Shown here piece by piece: positions 11,501-18,063 of a stretch of 64,000 nucleotides of DNA. How positions within the stretch are numbered: position 1 is the stretch's first letter; every line of letters starts with the position of its first letter. The stretch covers positions 847,510 to 911,509 of the forward strand of contig NZ_WPIN01000002.1 in assembly GCF_009754945.1 (NCBI RefSeq), read 5' to 3'. The translations under genes and the position numbers were made by a program. This DNA is from Spirosoma arboris (GTDB taxonomy: Bacteria; Bacteroidota; Bacteroidia; Cytophagales; Spirosomataceae). The notes below the pieces were generated by a model. It worked only from the letters and a program-made list of their open reading frames with translations, was not told where the DNA came from and ran no database searches.

Positions 11501-11686
11501 ATAATTTTTCTGAGCTTTTGCCTCTTTATATATCCGGTTGGCAATTTCTAGCGCAGATTTTGGTAACCCTTTGTTGGCCAGCGAGTCGGCACGTTTCCAA
11601 TCCCGGACATAATCGAGCTGCGGCTTAGGTTGTTCTGGAGAGGCCAAGGTAAATAGGGCTATAAAAAGTGTCAGGAATGGATGCAT
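5555..11686 (-). CDS. Bacterial alpha-2-macroglobulin family protease inhibitor with thioester motif
   Basis: 2043 residues from the ATG at 11686, chosen because it gives a signal-like N-terminus (MHPFLTLFIALFTLASPEQP); the frame runs 19 codons further upstream. An N-terminal helical part is followed by macroglobulin domains, including the MG2 signature TDRAIYRPGQPIYVKG near residue 632. A Met/Ala/Pro-rich stretch (about 1190-1260) could be the bait region. The A2M core follows (PEALTRWRLMAFAHTKD). The thioester motif CAEQ is present with Cys1503 inside YECAEQLFSR, then an alpha/alpha toroid domain rich in WFGG, YWPD and YALLLRG segments. Family proteins trap proteases by covalent thioester capture in the periplasm or at the outer surface. 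No penicillin-binding pbpC partner is adjacent, unlike the common proteobacterial arrangement. Some Bacteroidota relatives are annotated only as MG2-domain proteins. Confidence 0.93.
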   Translation of the reverse strand: MHPFLTLFIALFTLASPEQPKPQLDYVRDWKRADSLANKGLPKSALEIANRIYKEAKAQKNYPQVAKAAIARMIFRNSSDEDAYVDLIRSIRTDIQDTPEPAKSVLQSALGDVYWQYFQQNRYKFYNRATVGRATVGKTATGNSLPERPTNSADSTNDFTSWDAWHLVEAVTSAYLASVQPKELLQKTPIDAYDALLEKGDPDARLLRPTLYDLLAHRAISFFQNTEPDLLKPVFRFELDQLAYFAEPDVFTKLTIPSRDSLSGRYQALLIYQQLLTFHLPDATPDALVDADVLRLAFVHQYSSLPERDSLYRKALETRIVQLKNQPSEAVYAYQLAEFLTNYGTPVRPLDDSEEPMAEPAKPNPSRWNHKQAADICRDLIKRFPKTLSGKQAAQLLNRLLLPTYSVQVEQVNAPQQPFRALVSYQNIAKITYRIVRVSTSEVQTYRDNYPKEEQKKKLFSAWLKRPVIVEKSVALPDDGDLNRHSVEMPLAGLPIGHYLLLATSDDKFQEKTESVQYTIFTASTLGYLVAPLATAQSKQLTTVAVTNRLTGEPAKRASVVIVDGASLSSVGGRRFITDTDGRTKILPGDMPSQANFYYLIADGNDTLLSDRQYFYRYGDGQDAQEQTYVKLFTDRAIYRPGQPIYVKGLLYGGKENLFAVRSNQDVTLDFMDQNGERIATQTLKTNEFGTFNTSFTAPVGRLTGMMNLQTPYGSASIRVEEYKRPTFEVKTLPIKESFKLGQTVALAAEVKTYSSAVVDGATVRYRVVRRLRPRWEWWYRPRNTNQAEIASGTAQTDAQGNVSISFTAIPDRDQARENNPVFDFEVTIDVTDKAGETRSTTKTLRIGYSSLQISLAIPAQIESGIPTTFPLHITNQSGENVSATGQLKIYRLQPPTRPLRNRLWSRPDRQLLSKAEFEKLFPNDLFANENDPRSWPKGEVVQQQTISSPADSLIKPDLSRFTPGEYVAELTVVNAIGESTKEQAFFAFVNDGQPTASARIDNWVQVRKAIVEPGEEAVFWVGNSQPGWVLMTVEEDQKVTRQEWLKTDGRPRRITLPVMEKQRGGFAVQFTMVQNGRLYQKSQAITVPFTNKELHIETQTFRNKLKPGEREEWTLKINGLDKAPAELVATLYDASLDVFDRLDWPTSFYQTYSPIFYEWHSGSFGIQSGNTLFYRYKSEPPVPNRKYDRLTGGLKGQDITYNYQGRAYAPGSAVRGGAMAKMSLAMAAPAPMQDAAARRQGVEELKNAVSSEPDAPSKPQPTQDPIVNPRKNFNETAFFLPQLKTDEQGRVVLKFTMPEALTRWRLMAFAHTKDLKTGTLEREIVTQKELMITANAPRFLREGDTIRVTARVNNLSDKALPVTASLTLLDALTGEPINQKLKLTSRQTVITVAAGQGQAVGWTLIVPANLEAVTCRLTAQSGTFTDGEEFTVPVLPNRMLVTDTQPFWVNGRETKEFKLKPLANLNPELPVQHERLTVEVTSNPSWYALQSLPYLMEYRYECAEQLFSRLYANRLATHIVGSRPAFKQVIAEWQKNPPQNPLESNEELKAVSLENSPWLADARSESERQAKLGQLLDANRMVSEQLKAFEKLKQLQTQDGGFRWFGGMEPNLSITLHILSGFGHLQKLAVKFPDDMQSDLREMQTSAIHYVDAEMKRWVDEQKKADQQKKNKLIGSWYFSATQYLYARSFYLNQPVDKAVLAYLKQRVADEWQKQSLQGQALTAMALSRFGDTKTANGILASLHERSRKSEELGTYWPDNQSGLYWYQTPIETQAYIIEAFGEIKPVQTEIDDMKRWLLRQKQTQSWSSTKATTEAIYALLLRGSDWLGTSVSTEVSLGGQSIESRVAKADAITGYEKVTYAAAEIKPEMGVIQITKKTTSPAWGALYWQHFEPLDKVMPGSAGLSVQKTLYVQRDSPNGPLISPVTTQTSLKPGDLIKVRLVLKTDRAMEYVHLKDSRASGFEPVAALSGYKYQNGLGYYESPRDASTDFFMSYLPVGTHVFEYDLRVAQTGDFSAGVATVQCFYAPEFSAHSAGERVKVN

Positions 11687-11824
11687 AGTTTGTAATGAAA
11701 AGCAATCGTTGGGATAGATGAACGAAAAGCTGTTTTTCCACAACGTTTGTCACTATGACTCTGGTTTAGTAGAAAGGGTTTAATCTAGAACTGATTAAGT
11801 ATACTTTTCTCTATACATTTGGCG

Positions 11825-12304
11825 ATGATCTCTTTCGACCAAAATGGGAATCTAACCCCCTATTCGCTTGTCCGTCTAAAAACAACCGACGTTTTTAAGC
11901 ACTTTGTCACCGACTTTCCTCAATCGACAGCACGCCCGATTCTTTACGAGCATTTTTTATCCTACGTTAACGATCTAACTCATCTTCTGGATCAATCGAT
12001 TCATCAATGGCTTGGGGGTAGTTTTATTAGTTCTAAAGTAGATCCCAATGATATAGATTGTGTAAATTTGATTGTATTCAACGAAAGTCTGGAACAGTCT
12101 ATTGACTCGTTGATACCTTACTTATTAATCGGTGGTTCTCGTGATACATATTATGTTGATGGCCATTTGATTGCGATTTATCCATCAACTGATGAGCGAT
12201 ATGAAGCAATTACCCTACCTTCAATAGATTATTGGCGAGCTTTTTTAATGAAAGATAGGCAAGACAATCCTCGTGGTATTATTGAACTGATTGATGCTAA
12301 CTAA
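11825..12304 (+). CDS. DUF6932-like protein (nucleotidyltransferase-like fold suspected)
   Basis: 159 residues from the ATG at 11825 (a TTG two codons earlier is less likely). It resembles what I remember of the DUF6932 family: FDQNGNLTPYSL at the start, then a helical region, then QWLGGSFISSKVDPNDIDCV. That last segment has the G-S-F ... D-x-D layout of minimal nucleotidyltransferases (here NDIDC, with one strong Asp pair). It lies divergent to the macroglobulin gene and its stop overlaps or abuts the next small gene, suggesting translational coupling. The function of the family is not established to my knowledge. The call rests on motif memory only. Confidence 0.6.
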   Translation: MISFDQNGNLTPYSLVRLKTTDVFKHFVTDFPQSTARPILYEHFLSYVNDLTHLLDQSIHQWLGGSFISSKVDPNDIDCVNLIVFNESLEQSIDSLIPYLLIGGSRDTYYVDGHLIAIYPSTDERYEAITLPSIDYWRAFLMKDRQDNPRGIIELIDAN

Positions 12305-12305
12305 T

Positions 12306-12515
12306 ATGCAAGAACCTCGTCAACCTGATACATTAGTAGCTGAACTTAGCGAATTAAATAGTTTGCTTGATAAACACCGCCAGATGCTAGTAAAACATCC
12401 GTCTGACGCTTTATTAGCGCTATCGCTCAAACAATATGAGCACCGCCGAACCCAGTTGTTAAAAGAACTGCATTTAAGCCTAAGCTTATTTTTTACAGAA
12501 CATATGGCATCCTAA
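12306..12515 (+). CDS. Small helical protein coupled to the DUF6932-like gene
   Basis: 69 residues from the ATG at 12306; an in-frame ATG at 12294 would overlap the upstream stop codon (12302-12304). Either start implies translational coupling. The sequence is predicted as two helices: SELNSLLDKHRQMLVKHP and LSLKQYEHRRTQLLKELH, rich in Leu, Gln, Glu, Lys and Arg, without signal peptide or Cys. Not recognised. Size and coupling recall toxin-antitoxin style pairs, but there is no direct evidence for that. Confidence 0.6.
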   Translation: MQEPRQPDTLVAELSELNSLLDKHRQMLVKHPSDALLALSLKQYEHRRTQLLKELHLSLSLFFTEHMAS

Positions 12516-12545
12516 ATTTTTATACTGCACATCAACTTCAATTCT

Positions 12546-13127
12546 ATGCCAAACATTTTACTATTCATCGCTTCTCTCTTTACCCTATTTGCTTCGCCAA
12601 AGCCCGAAAAAACCTACCCGATTGGTCAGATTAAAACCGATAAAGGCGAAATCCTTTTCTGGCTTTACGACGAAACGCCAAACCATAAGGCGAGTTTTAT
12701 GAAACTGGCGAATCAAAACTATTGGGATACACTCACCTTCAATCGCGTTATCAACAACTTTGTCGCACAGGGTGGTTGCCCCGATACGCCAGCAGGCTTC
12801 GCCGATTCTCCTTATCTACTAAAACCTGAGTTCAGGCCAACCATTCGGCACATCTATGGAGCCGTAGGGGCAGGGCGCGATAACAACCCAAAAATGCTCT
12901 CAGCAGGTTGTCAATTCTATATTGTGCAAAACAAAAAAGGCGAACATCGTCTTGACGACAAGTTCACGGTATTTGGGCAAGTGTTTAAAGGTATGGATGT
13001 AGTCGACGCGATCGTTGCTGTTAAAACAGATTCTACCGATACTCCTCTATCGCCTATAAAGCTGGATGTAAACGTACTTAATCTTACAGCGGCAGAATTG
13101 GCAAAACAAGGGTATACGATCAAGTAA
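12546..13127 (+). CDS. Cyclophilin-type peptidyl-prolyl cis-trans isomerase, exported
   Basis: 193 residues. The first ~17 residues (MPNILLFIASLFTLFAS) look like a signal peptide. The cyclophilin core follows: GEILFWLYDETPNHKASFMKL, then FNRVINNFVAQGGCP (the conserved FHR-like and QGGD-like motif, here QGGC), CQFYIVQNKK and FGQVFKGMDVVDAI. It catalyses proline isomerisation during folding of exported proteins, probably in the periplasm. The 193-residue size is usual for a single-domain bacterial cyclophilin with leader. It is 30 bases after the small helical gene in the same direction. Confidence 0.9.
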   Translation: MPNILLFIASLFTLFASPKPEKTYPIGQIKTDKGEILFWLYDETPNHKASFMKLANQNYWDTLTFNRVINNFVAQGGCPDTPAGFADSPYLLKPEFRPTIRHIYGAVGAGRDNNPKMLSAGCQFYIVQNKKGEHRLDDKFTVFGQVFKGMDVVDAIVAVKTDSTDTPLSPIKLDVNVLNLTAAELAKQGYTIK

Positions 13128-13168
13128 TTGATTTGTTGTCTTTGTGGTATCAGATGCTTCCATTTGAT

Positions 13169-13249
13169 ACTTTTAGGTTTCTCAAAACCTATCGGTACAA
13201 ACAGTAGGTTTTGAGAAACCTAAAAGTGTCGGTTATTAGTAACCGACAC
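13169..13249. repeat. Two adjacent hairpins: 23-bp inverted repeat and a 10-bp stem
   Basis: Arms 13169-13191 and 13205-13227 are perfect reverse complements (core AGGTTTCTCAAAACCTA) with a 13-base loop. Overlapping its end by two bases, GTGTCGGTTA (13226-13235) pairs with TAACCGACAC (13240-13249). It lies between the convergent cyclophilin and haem-protein genes and may end transcription both ways. Length and perfection suggest a dispersed palindromic element. CACGGCCACCACGGCC follows. Confidence 0.7.
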
Positions 13250-13303
13250 CACGGCCACCACGGCCCGAACTTCCTGTTCTCTGTGCCTTTGTGCTTAAAC
13301 CTA

Positions 13304-16300
13304 TTATTGTTTTAGCAAGAATGCGGTTAAGTCAGCTAGTTGCTGATTGGACAAGCCTAAAGCGGCAGGATCAGGCATGAGGCTGGTTTTGTACTGTCTT
13401 CGTGAGAAAACAGCATCGGCCGGAATTGTATGTTTGGGCCCTTTGATGCCTTTAATAACCACCGCCTGCTCGTTGTCGCTCACTAAAAAGCCATAGTACG
13501 TATTCCCCTTCTTCGTTGTAATGAGCCAGGGTTCATAGCCAAAGGCAATGCCTGCATTGGGATGAATGATGGCATCTAACAAGCCGTTTTTATCGAATTT
13601 CTGATGAATTTGGGTCAGTTCAGGGCCAACATCAGCGCCCTGCTGACCATGTCGATGACAGGTAGCACAGTTAGCGTTGAAAATGGTTAGGCCGTTTTTC
13701 CCATCGCCAGTTAACATGGCAACTTGAGCAATAGCCGGGTCTGAACTACTGGCAGTAGCTATAACGGGAGTTGTAGGGGTTGTAGGAGCTGTAGACGAAG
13801 TTGTAACCTGCACAGCAGGGGCTTCAACAGGTGCTGGCTCTCTACTTACTGCAACCTCTGGTTTGGTCGAAAAATAGTCTTTTGCCATTGCCCGAACAGT
13901 CTGATCTGGGTTTTTCAGAATTGTTGGGGTAACGGCTTTGATTAACTTATCTGAGAGTTTTTTATCGGCAGCCAACCCAACCAGGATTTTACCCCCTTCA
14001 GAATCGCGCGCCATCTCTAAAGCAACTTTTCGCTTTTCGGCATCAGTCTTGTATTCGTCTAACAGCACCTGCCGATTGGCGAGCATCTTTTGTTCTTCAT
14101 CCGAAACTTTCGTGGGCATCACTTCTTCCCAATTCAGAAGTTTTGCCCAATCGTTACCACGCCTGAAGCCCATCCAATACAATGCCTGATCAGCCACATC
14201 TTTATCTGTCGATTTCGACAGTTCGACCATTGCCTTAGCAGCGGCTTCACTTTTAATAAACCCTAGCGTTACAATAGCCTGTTTGCGGGCTGCGGCCGTT
14301 AGTGACGAAGCATCAGCCCGTTTCTTCAGCATGGCTACAGCCGACGGTGGATGAAGCTCCCAAACAAGGTTGGCCGTTTTCTGATCCCATTCGATGGGGT
14401 TTTCGGGCATGGTCTGGCGCAGATTGAAAAACAGGGCTTCTTCTTTACCGTCAGCAGCCTCTCCCAGTGCATCTAAATACCAGTTATCCTGACCATCATA
14501 GCCTTTCACTAAATTCATCAGCATAAACCGGCATTCATCATAAGGGACATCGCGCAGCGCAATGGCCACTTCCCGCCGAACGGCTGCACTCCGATCAGCC
14601 GCCAGATTACCCAATAAGGGTAACAGTGCTTTTTGAGAAGCGGTAAGGGCTGGAATTGATTTAGAATTTTCTGGTGTGATACTTCGCAATGCTCGTAGTG
14701 CTATCAAACGAACAGGCGCATCAACGGCTTTCAGGAGTCGTTCTACTTCAAATTGGCCTTCGGCACCAAGTTGGGCCAGTAGAAAAATGGCGCGTGCCCT
14801 ATGAAACTGATTAGGTGAAGCGAGTAAAGCCATAACTGGCTCAACAACTTTTTCACCCTGTTCGCGTAAAGCCTCGAAGCCTAGCACGCGCACATTAACC
14901 GCCGGATTAAGAAGGGCTGCAATTTGCCCCTGCGTTGTACGAAGGTCTATTTTAGGCACTTTCAGGTTCTTGCCTTTAGGTGTAATTCGATAAATCCGAC
15001 CATAGCCTTTATGATCCTGCATTTGGTGACCACCGACAATTGGGTCGTACCAATCGGCAATGTAAATGGCACCATCTGGCCCAACAGCTATATCGCTGGG
15101 TCTAAACCATTTCCGCGTATCGTTGATAACTGAATCCCATTTATAGTTTGGGTCTACTTCAGGAAACGAACTGATAAAATCGGTTCGTGGCAGGCGATAG
15201 CCCGCGCCCATTGGCTCCGGCTTGTAGCCAAAAATTACATTACGACCAGCTTCAGCACTCAGCAACATGCCTCGGTATTGCGGACCAAGTTCATCGCCTT
15301 CGTACATGACCATACCTGTGGGCGAACCTGCTCCTGTGATATCTCCAGCGGGCATAACGCCAGGATCTTCCTGGTGCCAGTGAGCGATCGGTATTGGCTG
15401 ACCAGGCCGCTGATCACCCTGCCAGTAACGGGTGCCATCACTACTAAAATAACCCGCGTTTGCTCCTTCCATCAACCAACTGGTGCGGCAGGCCACTACC
15501 TGATCGTCATTGTCGTTCTGCCACATATTTCCGTACGAATCCAACGCTGTTTCGTAGTTATTCCGAAAATTATGGGCCATTACTTTTAAGCCTGAACCAT
15601 CTGGATTGACACGCAATGCCATCCCTCCCGTCCAGACACGGCCATCATCGCTCACCTGACCGCCATGATTCTGTTTATTGTAAGGCGTTCCGCCCACATA
15701 CAAACTACCCGAGCGGAGTGTCCAGCCATCGGTGTCCGTAACTACGTGCGGACCCGCATTTCCTGTATTGAAATAATATTTCCCGTCGGGTCCGGCAACC
15801 ACGGCATGCAACGCGTGATCATGGTCTAAACCACCGAAACCGGTTAGCATTATTTCTTTTTTATCCGGTTTATCATCGCCATTTTCGTCAGTATAGACAA
15901 CCAGATTAGGCGAACATGAAACGATTACTTTGTTGCCTATTACCGCAATGCCTAAAGGCGATACCAAATCGGGATCTGTTACAAAGACTTTACTATCATC
16001 AGCTTTGCCATCGCCATTTGTATCTTCCAGAATCATAATTCGTTCACCTTCAGGATGATCGAGCCGACTCTCAGGTTTATTATTGAATTTTCGATAATTG
16101 ACAGCTTCCGTAATCCAGACCCGACCTCGTGCGTCGATATCCATGTTGGTTGGATTGTAGAACATGGGAGCCTCTGCCCAAAGTGTCGCTTCGAGATCAG
16201 CGGGTAGGTAAAGTGTATTAGAATCAGCAACTGCCGCGACACCTCTGTGCTGAGTTAGCTCAAAGCCTGAAGGCATATCCTGTTGAGGATTCGATTGGAA

Positions 16301-16372
16301 CGTTTGTCCTGCCAGAAATAAAAAACCGACCGTTGTGAGCGCGAAGGGATTCAGCGAAAAAATTGTTTTCAT
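13304..16372 (-). CDS. PVC-type large haem-binding membrane dehydrogenase-like protein
   Basis: 1022 residues with a signal peptide (MKTIFSLNPFALTTVGFLFLAG). Residues ~55-470 form a beta-propeller of the 'putative membrane-bound dehydrogenase' type (LPADLEATLWAEAPMF, DARGRVWITEAVNYR, GPDGAIYIADWYDP). Residues ~480-800 are helical HEAT-like repeats. A Pro/Thr/Ala-rich linker precedes a C-terminal cytochrome c domain with CATCH (Cys902, Cys905, His906) and GADVGPELTQIH. The architecture was first noted in Planctomycetes/Verrucomicrobia and is widespread in Cytophagales. It likely oxidises a sugar or alcohol in the periplasm, but no substrate is established. A sugar-isomerase-like gene lies just upstream on the same strand, fitting a carbohydrate role. 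Confidence 0.88.
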   Translation of the reverse strand: MKTIFSLNPFALTTVGFLFLAGQTFQSNPQQDMPSGFELTQHRGVAAVADSNTLYLPADLEATLWAEAPMFYNPTNMDIDARGRVWITEAVNYRKFNNKPESRLDHPEGERIMILEDTNGDGKADDSKVFVTDPDLVSPLGIAVIGNKVIVSCSPNLVVYTDENGDDKPDKKEIMLTGFGGLDHDHALHAVVAGPDGKYYFNTGNAGPHVVTDTDGWTLRSGSLYVGGTPYNKQNHGGQVSDDGRVWTGGMALRVNPDGSGLKVMAHNFRNNYETALDSYGNMWQNDNDDQVVACRTSWLMEGANAGYFSSDGTRYWQGDQRPGQPIPIAHWHQEDPGVMPAGDITGAGSPTGMVMYEGDELGPQYRGMLLSAEAGRNVIFGYKPEPMGAGYRLPRTDFISSFPEVDPNYKWDSVINDTRKWFRPSDIAVGPDGAIYIADWYDPIVGGHQMQDHKGYGRIYRITPKGKNLKVPKIDLRTTQGQIAALLNPAVNVRVLGFEALREQGEKVVEPVMALLASPNQFHRARAIFLLAQLGAEGQFEVERLLKAVDAPVRLIALRALRSITPENSKSIPALTASQKALLPLLGNLAADRSAAVRREVAIALRDVPYDECRFMLMNLVKGYDGQDNWYLDALGEAADGKEEALFFNLRQTMPENPIEWDQKTANLVWELHPPSAVAMLKKRADASSLTAAARKQAIVTLGFIKSEAAAKAMVELSKSTDKDVADQALYWMGFRRGNDWAKLLNWEEVMPTKVSDEEQKMLANRQVLLDEYKTDAEKRKVALEMARDSEGGKILVGLAADKKLSDKLIKAVTPTILKNPDQTVRAMAKDYFSTKPEVAVSREPAPVEAPAVQVTTSSTAPTTPTTPVIATASSSDPAIAQVAMLTGDGKNGLTIFNANCATCHRHGQQGADVGPELTQIHQKFDKNGLLDAIIHPNAGIAFGYEPWLITTKKGNTYYGFLVSDNEQAVVIKGIKGPKHTIPADAVFSRRQYKTSLMPDPAALGLSNQQLADLTAFLLKQ

Positions 16373-16390
16373 TCGTTATTACAGACTTCC

Positions 16391-16455
16391 GTTTCAAGTT
16401 CCAGGTTTCGCTTTTGCGTCAGTCAACATAGAACCTGAAATCTGGAACTTGAGAC
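16391..16455. repeat. Imperfect 19-bp inverted repeat between two minus-strand genes
   Basis: Arm 16391-16409 (GTTTCAAGTTCCAGGTTTC) pairs with 16437-16455 (GAAATCTGGAACTTGAGAC) with two mismatches and a 27-base loop. It lies between the isomerase stop and the haem-protein start, so it may attenuate or end transcription. No T run follows on the minus strand. Confidence 0.55.
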
Positions 16456-16464
16456 AATAAATAA

Positions 16465-17322
16465 TCAACTAAACAGAGATCGAACAGTCTTATTATTTTC
16501 AATATAGCTTTCTAACATCGGTTTTCCTTGGGGAACAGCGCCTTCTATATGCAACCAGCCAGTATAGCCAATATCATCTAGTGCCTGCCGAACTTTCGGT
16601 AAGTCAACGATTCCCTGGCCCAACAAGTGATCATTTTCTTTTAGGTGAACTTCGCAGATTCGGCTTTTGCCAAGCACCCGAATTTCGTCAAAGATGGGAT
16701 ACCCCATAACCGATGAATTACAGACATCGTAATAAACCTGTACCGCCGGTGAACCTACTGCATCCAGAATAGCGATATGCTCTGCTGCCGATAACCACGA
16801 TTCGATACCTAAAACTACGCCAGCCTTTTCGGCTTTTGGGGCAACAGCTTTCAATCGATTAATGACAATCTGCGTACCTTTCGGATCATTACGCAGGTCA
16901 TTGTTGCTAAAAAAAGCTAATAAAACGTTTTTAACCCCTAACGAATGAGCTACGTCTATGCTGTCTTGCACCCACTGCTCAGTACGCTCATCTGATTTGT
17001 AGGGGATCTCATTCAGCAAACCAATGGCAAGACCACCAATAGCAACACCCGCTTGTTGAGCTGCCTGTTTGAAAGCACGCTGCGTTTCAGGGCGACGTAA
17101 ATGCTCATGATCACCTTTGGTGTTTAAACTAAGCTGCACGCCATCGAGTCCAATTTTTTTGGCAACGGTGAACGTATTTATATCACCTGCTGGACCAATA
17201 GACCAGTCGCAGGCACCAATTTTGACGTGATTTTTAGCCTCAAATGGATGCGCAAAGCCTGGATAGACTAAAGTGGATAATCCAACGCTCAATGAGTAAC
17301 GCAATGCATTACGACGATTCAT
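16465..17322 (-). CDS. Sugar phosphate isomerase/epimerase (TIM barrel), Tat-exported
   Basis: 285 residues. The N-terminus MNRRNALRYSLSVGLSTL has an RR pair and a hydrophobic stretch like the twin-arginine signals common on Bacteroidota members of this family. The rest is a xylose-isomerase-like TIM barrel: KIGACDWSIGP, KKIGLDGVQLSL, GIESWLSAAEHI, VQVYYDVCNSS, CEVHLKENDHLLGQG, GWLHIEGAVP. Glu, Asp, His and Glu in these segments are the usual metal ligands. Reaction is probably isomerisation or epimerisation of a sugar or inositol in the periplasm; the substrate is unknown. It sits upstream of the haem-dehydrogenase-like gene on the same strand, 92 bases apart. Confidence 0.85.
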   Translation of the reverse strand: MNRRNALRYSLSVGLSTLVYPGFAHPFEAKNHVKIGACDWSIGPAGDINTFTVAKKIGLDGVQLSLNTKGDHEHLRRPETQRAFKQAAQQAGVAIGGLAIGLLNEIPYKSDERTEQWVQDSIDVAHSLGVKNVLLAFFSNNDLRNDPKGTQIVINRLKAVAPKAEKAGVVLGIESWLSAAEHIAILDAVGSPAVQVYYDVCNSSVMGYPIFDEIRVLGKSRICEVHLKENDHLLGQGIVDLPKVRQALDDIGYTGWLHIEGAVPQGKPMLESYIENNKTVRSLFS

Positions 17323-17484
17323 ACGTTTTTATTCGCCAAGGGATTTTACCAAAGATACGTATCTATAAAACACTCGGCATTAATTATCGTAGAAGGTATA
17401 TAATTGTAAGAAGAAAAGAGATTTTTTTGCGTCAGCTTCCAACTGTTTGTTTGTGATTGAGGTCATAGGGTTGTCAACGTTGCT

Positions 17485-18051
17485 ATGCAGGATGAATACC
17501 AATTAGTCGAAGGATGCCGACGGCAGGACCGGATTGTGCAGCGACAGCTCTATGAGCGGTTTGCCGGGAAGCTCTTTGTCGTTTGCAAACGATACATTAA
17601 AGATCCTGATGAAGCTGAGGACGTGTTGCAGGATGCATTTGTGAAGATTTACCAGCATATCGACTCATTTCGGTTTGAGTGTCCATTGGAAGCCTGGCTG
17701 AAACGAGTTGTGATCAATACAGCGCTTAAATCTTTGCGAAAACAAAAACCCTGGGAACATACCAGCGACGTACAGGAACTGGCCCCAGTATTACCACAGG
17801 CCGACGAAAGTTTGCCTGCACTGAATTATAAGTATTTGCTGCAACTGATTCAGGAACTTCCTCCCGGTTGTCGCACGGTATTTAACTTATACGCAATTGA
17901 AGGGTATAACCACCCAGAAATTGCCGAAATGCTCGACATTGCCGAAGGAACTTCTAAATCACAATATGCCCGCGCCAGAGGTCTACTGCAACAAAAACTT
18001 CAATCTGATAAACGATTTGCCGATGGGTATCCTGCCGAAGGACGCCCGTGA
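17485..18051 (+). CDS. ECF-type RNA polymerase sigma-70 factor
   Basis: 188 residues with region 2 (ERFAGKLFVVCKRYIKDPDEAEDVLQDAFVK in two blocks, residues ~25-60; FRFECPLEAWLKRVVINTAL) and region 4 (LIQELPPGCRTVFNLYAIEGYNHPEIAEML in two blocks, residues ~110-145). There is no extra C-terminal domain. It follows the pattern of Bacteroidota ECF factors of the RpoE/FecI type. The gene starts at an ATG 162 bases from the divergent isomerase gene. The next gene starts 12 bases after the stop and probably encodes its membrane regulator. Confidence 0.95.
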   Translation: MQDEYQLVEGCRRQDRIVQRQLYERFAGKLFVVCKRYIKDPDEAEDVLQDAFVKIYQHIDSFRFECPLEAWLKRVVINTALKSLRKQKPWEHTSDVQELAPVLPQADESLPALNYKYLLQLIQELPPGCRTVFNLYAIEGYNHPEIAEMLDIAEGTSKSQYARARGLLQQKLQSDKRFADGYPAEGRP

Positions 18052-18063
18052 AGAATAACGAAG

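Noticed and set aside
12294..12305. Alternative start of the small helical gene at 12294
   Set aside because: Possible, but 12306 gives a start just after the upstream stop and needs no overlap; left open in the entry.
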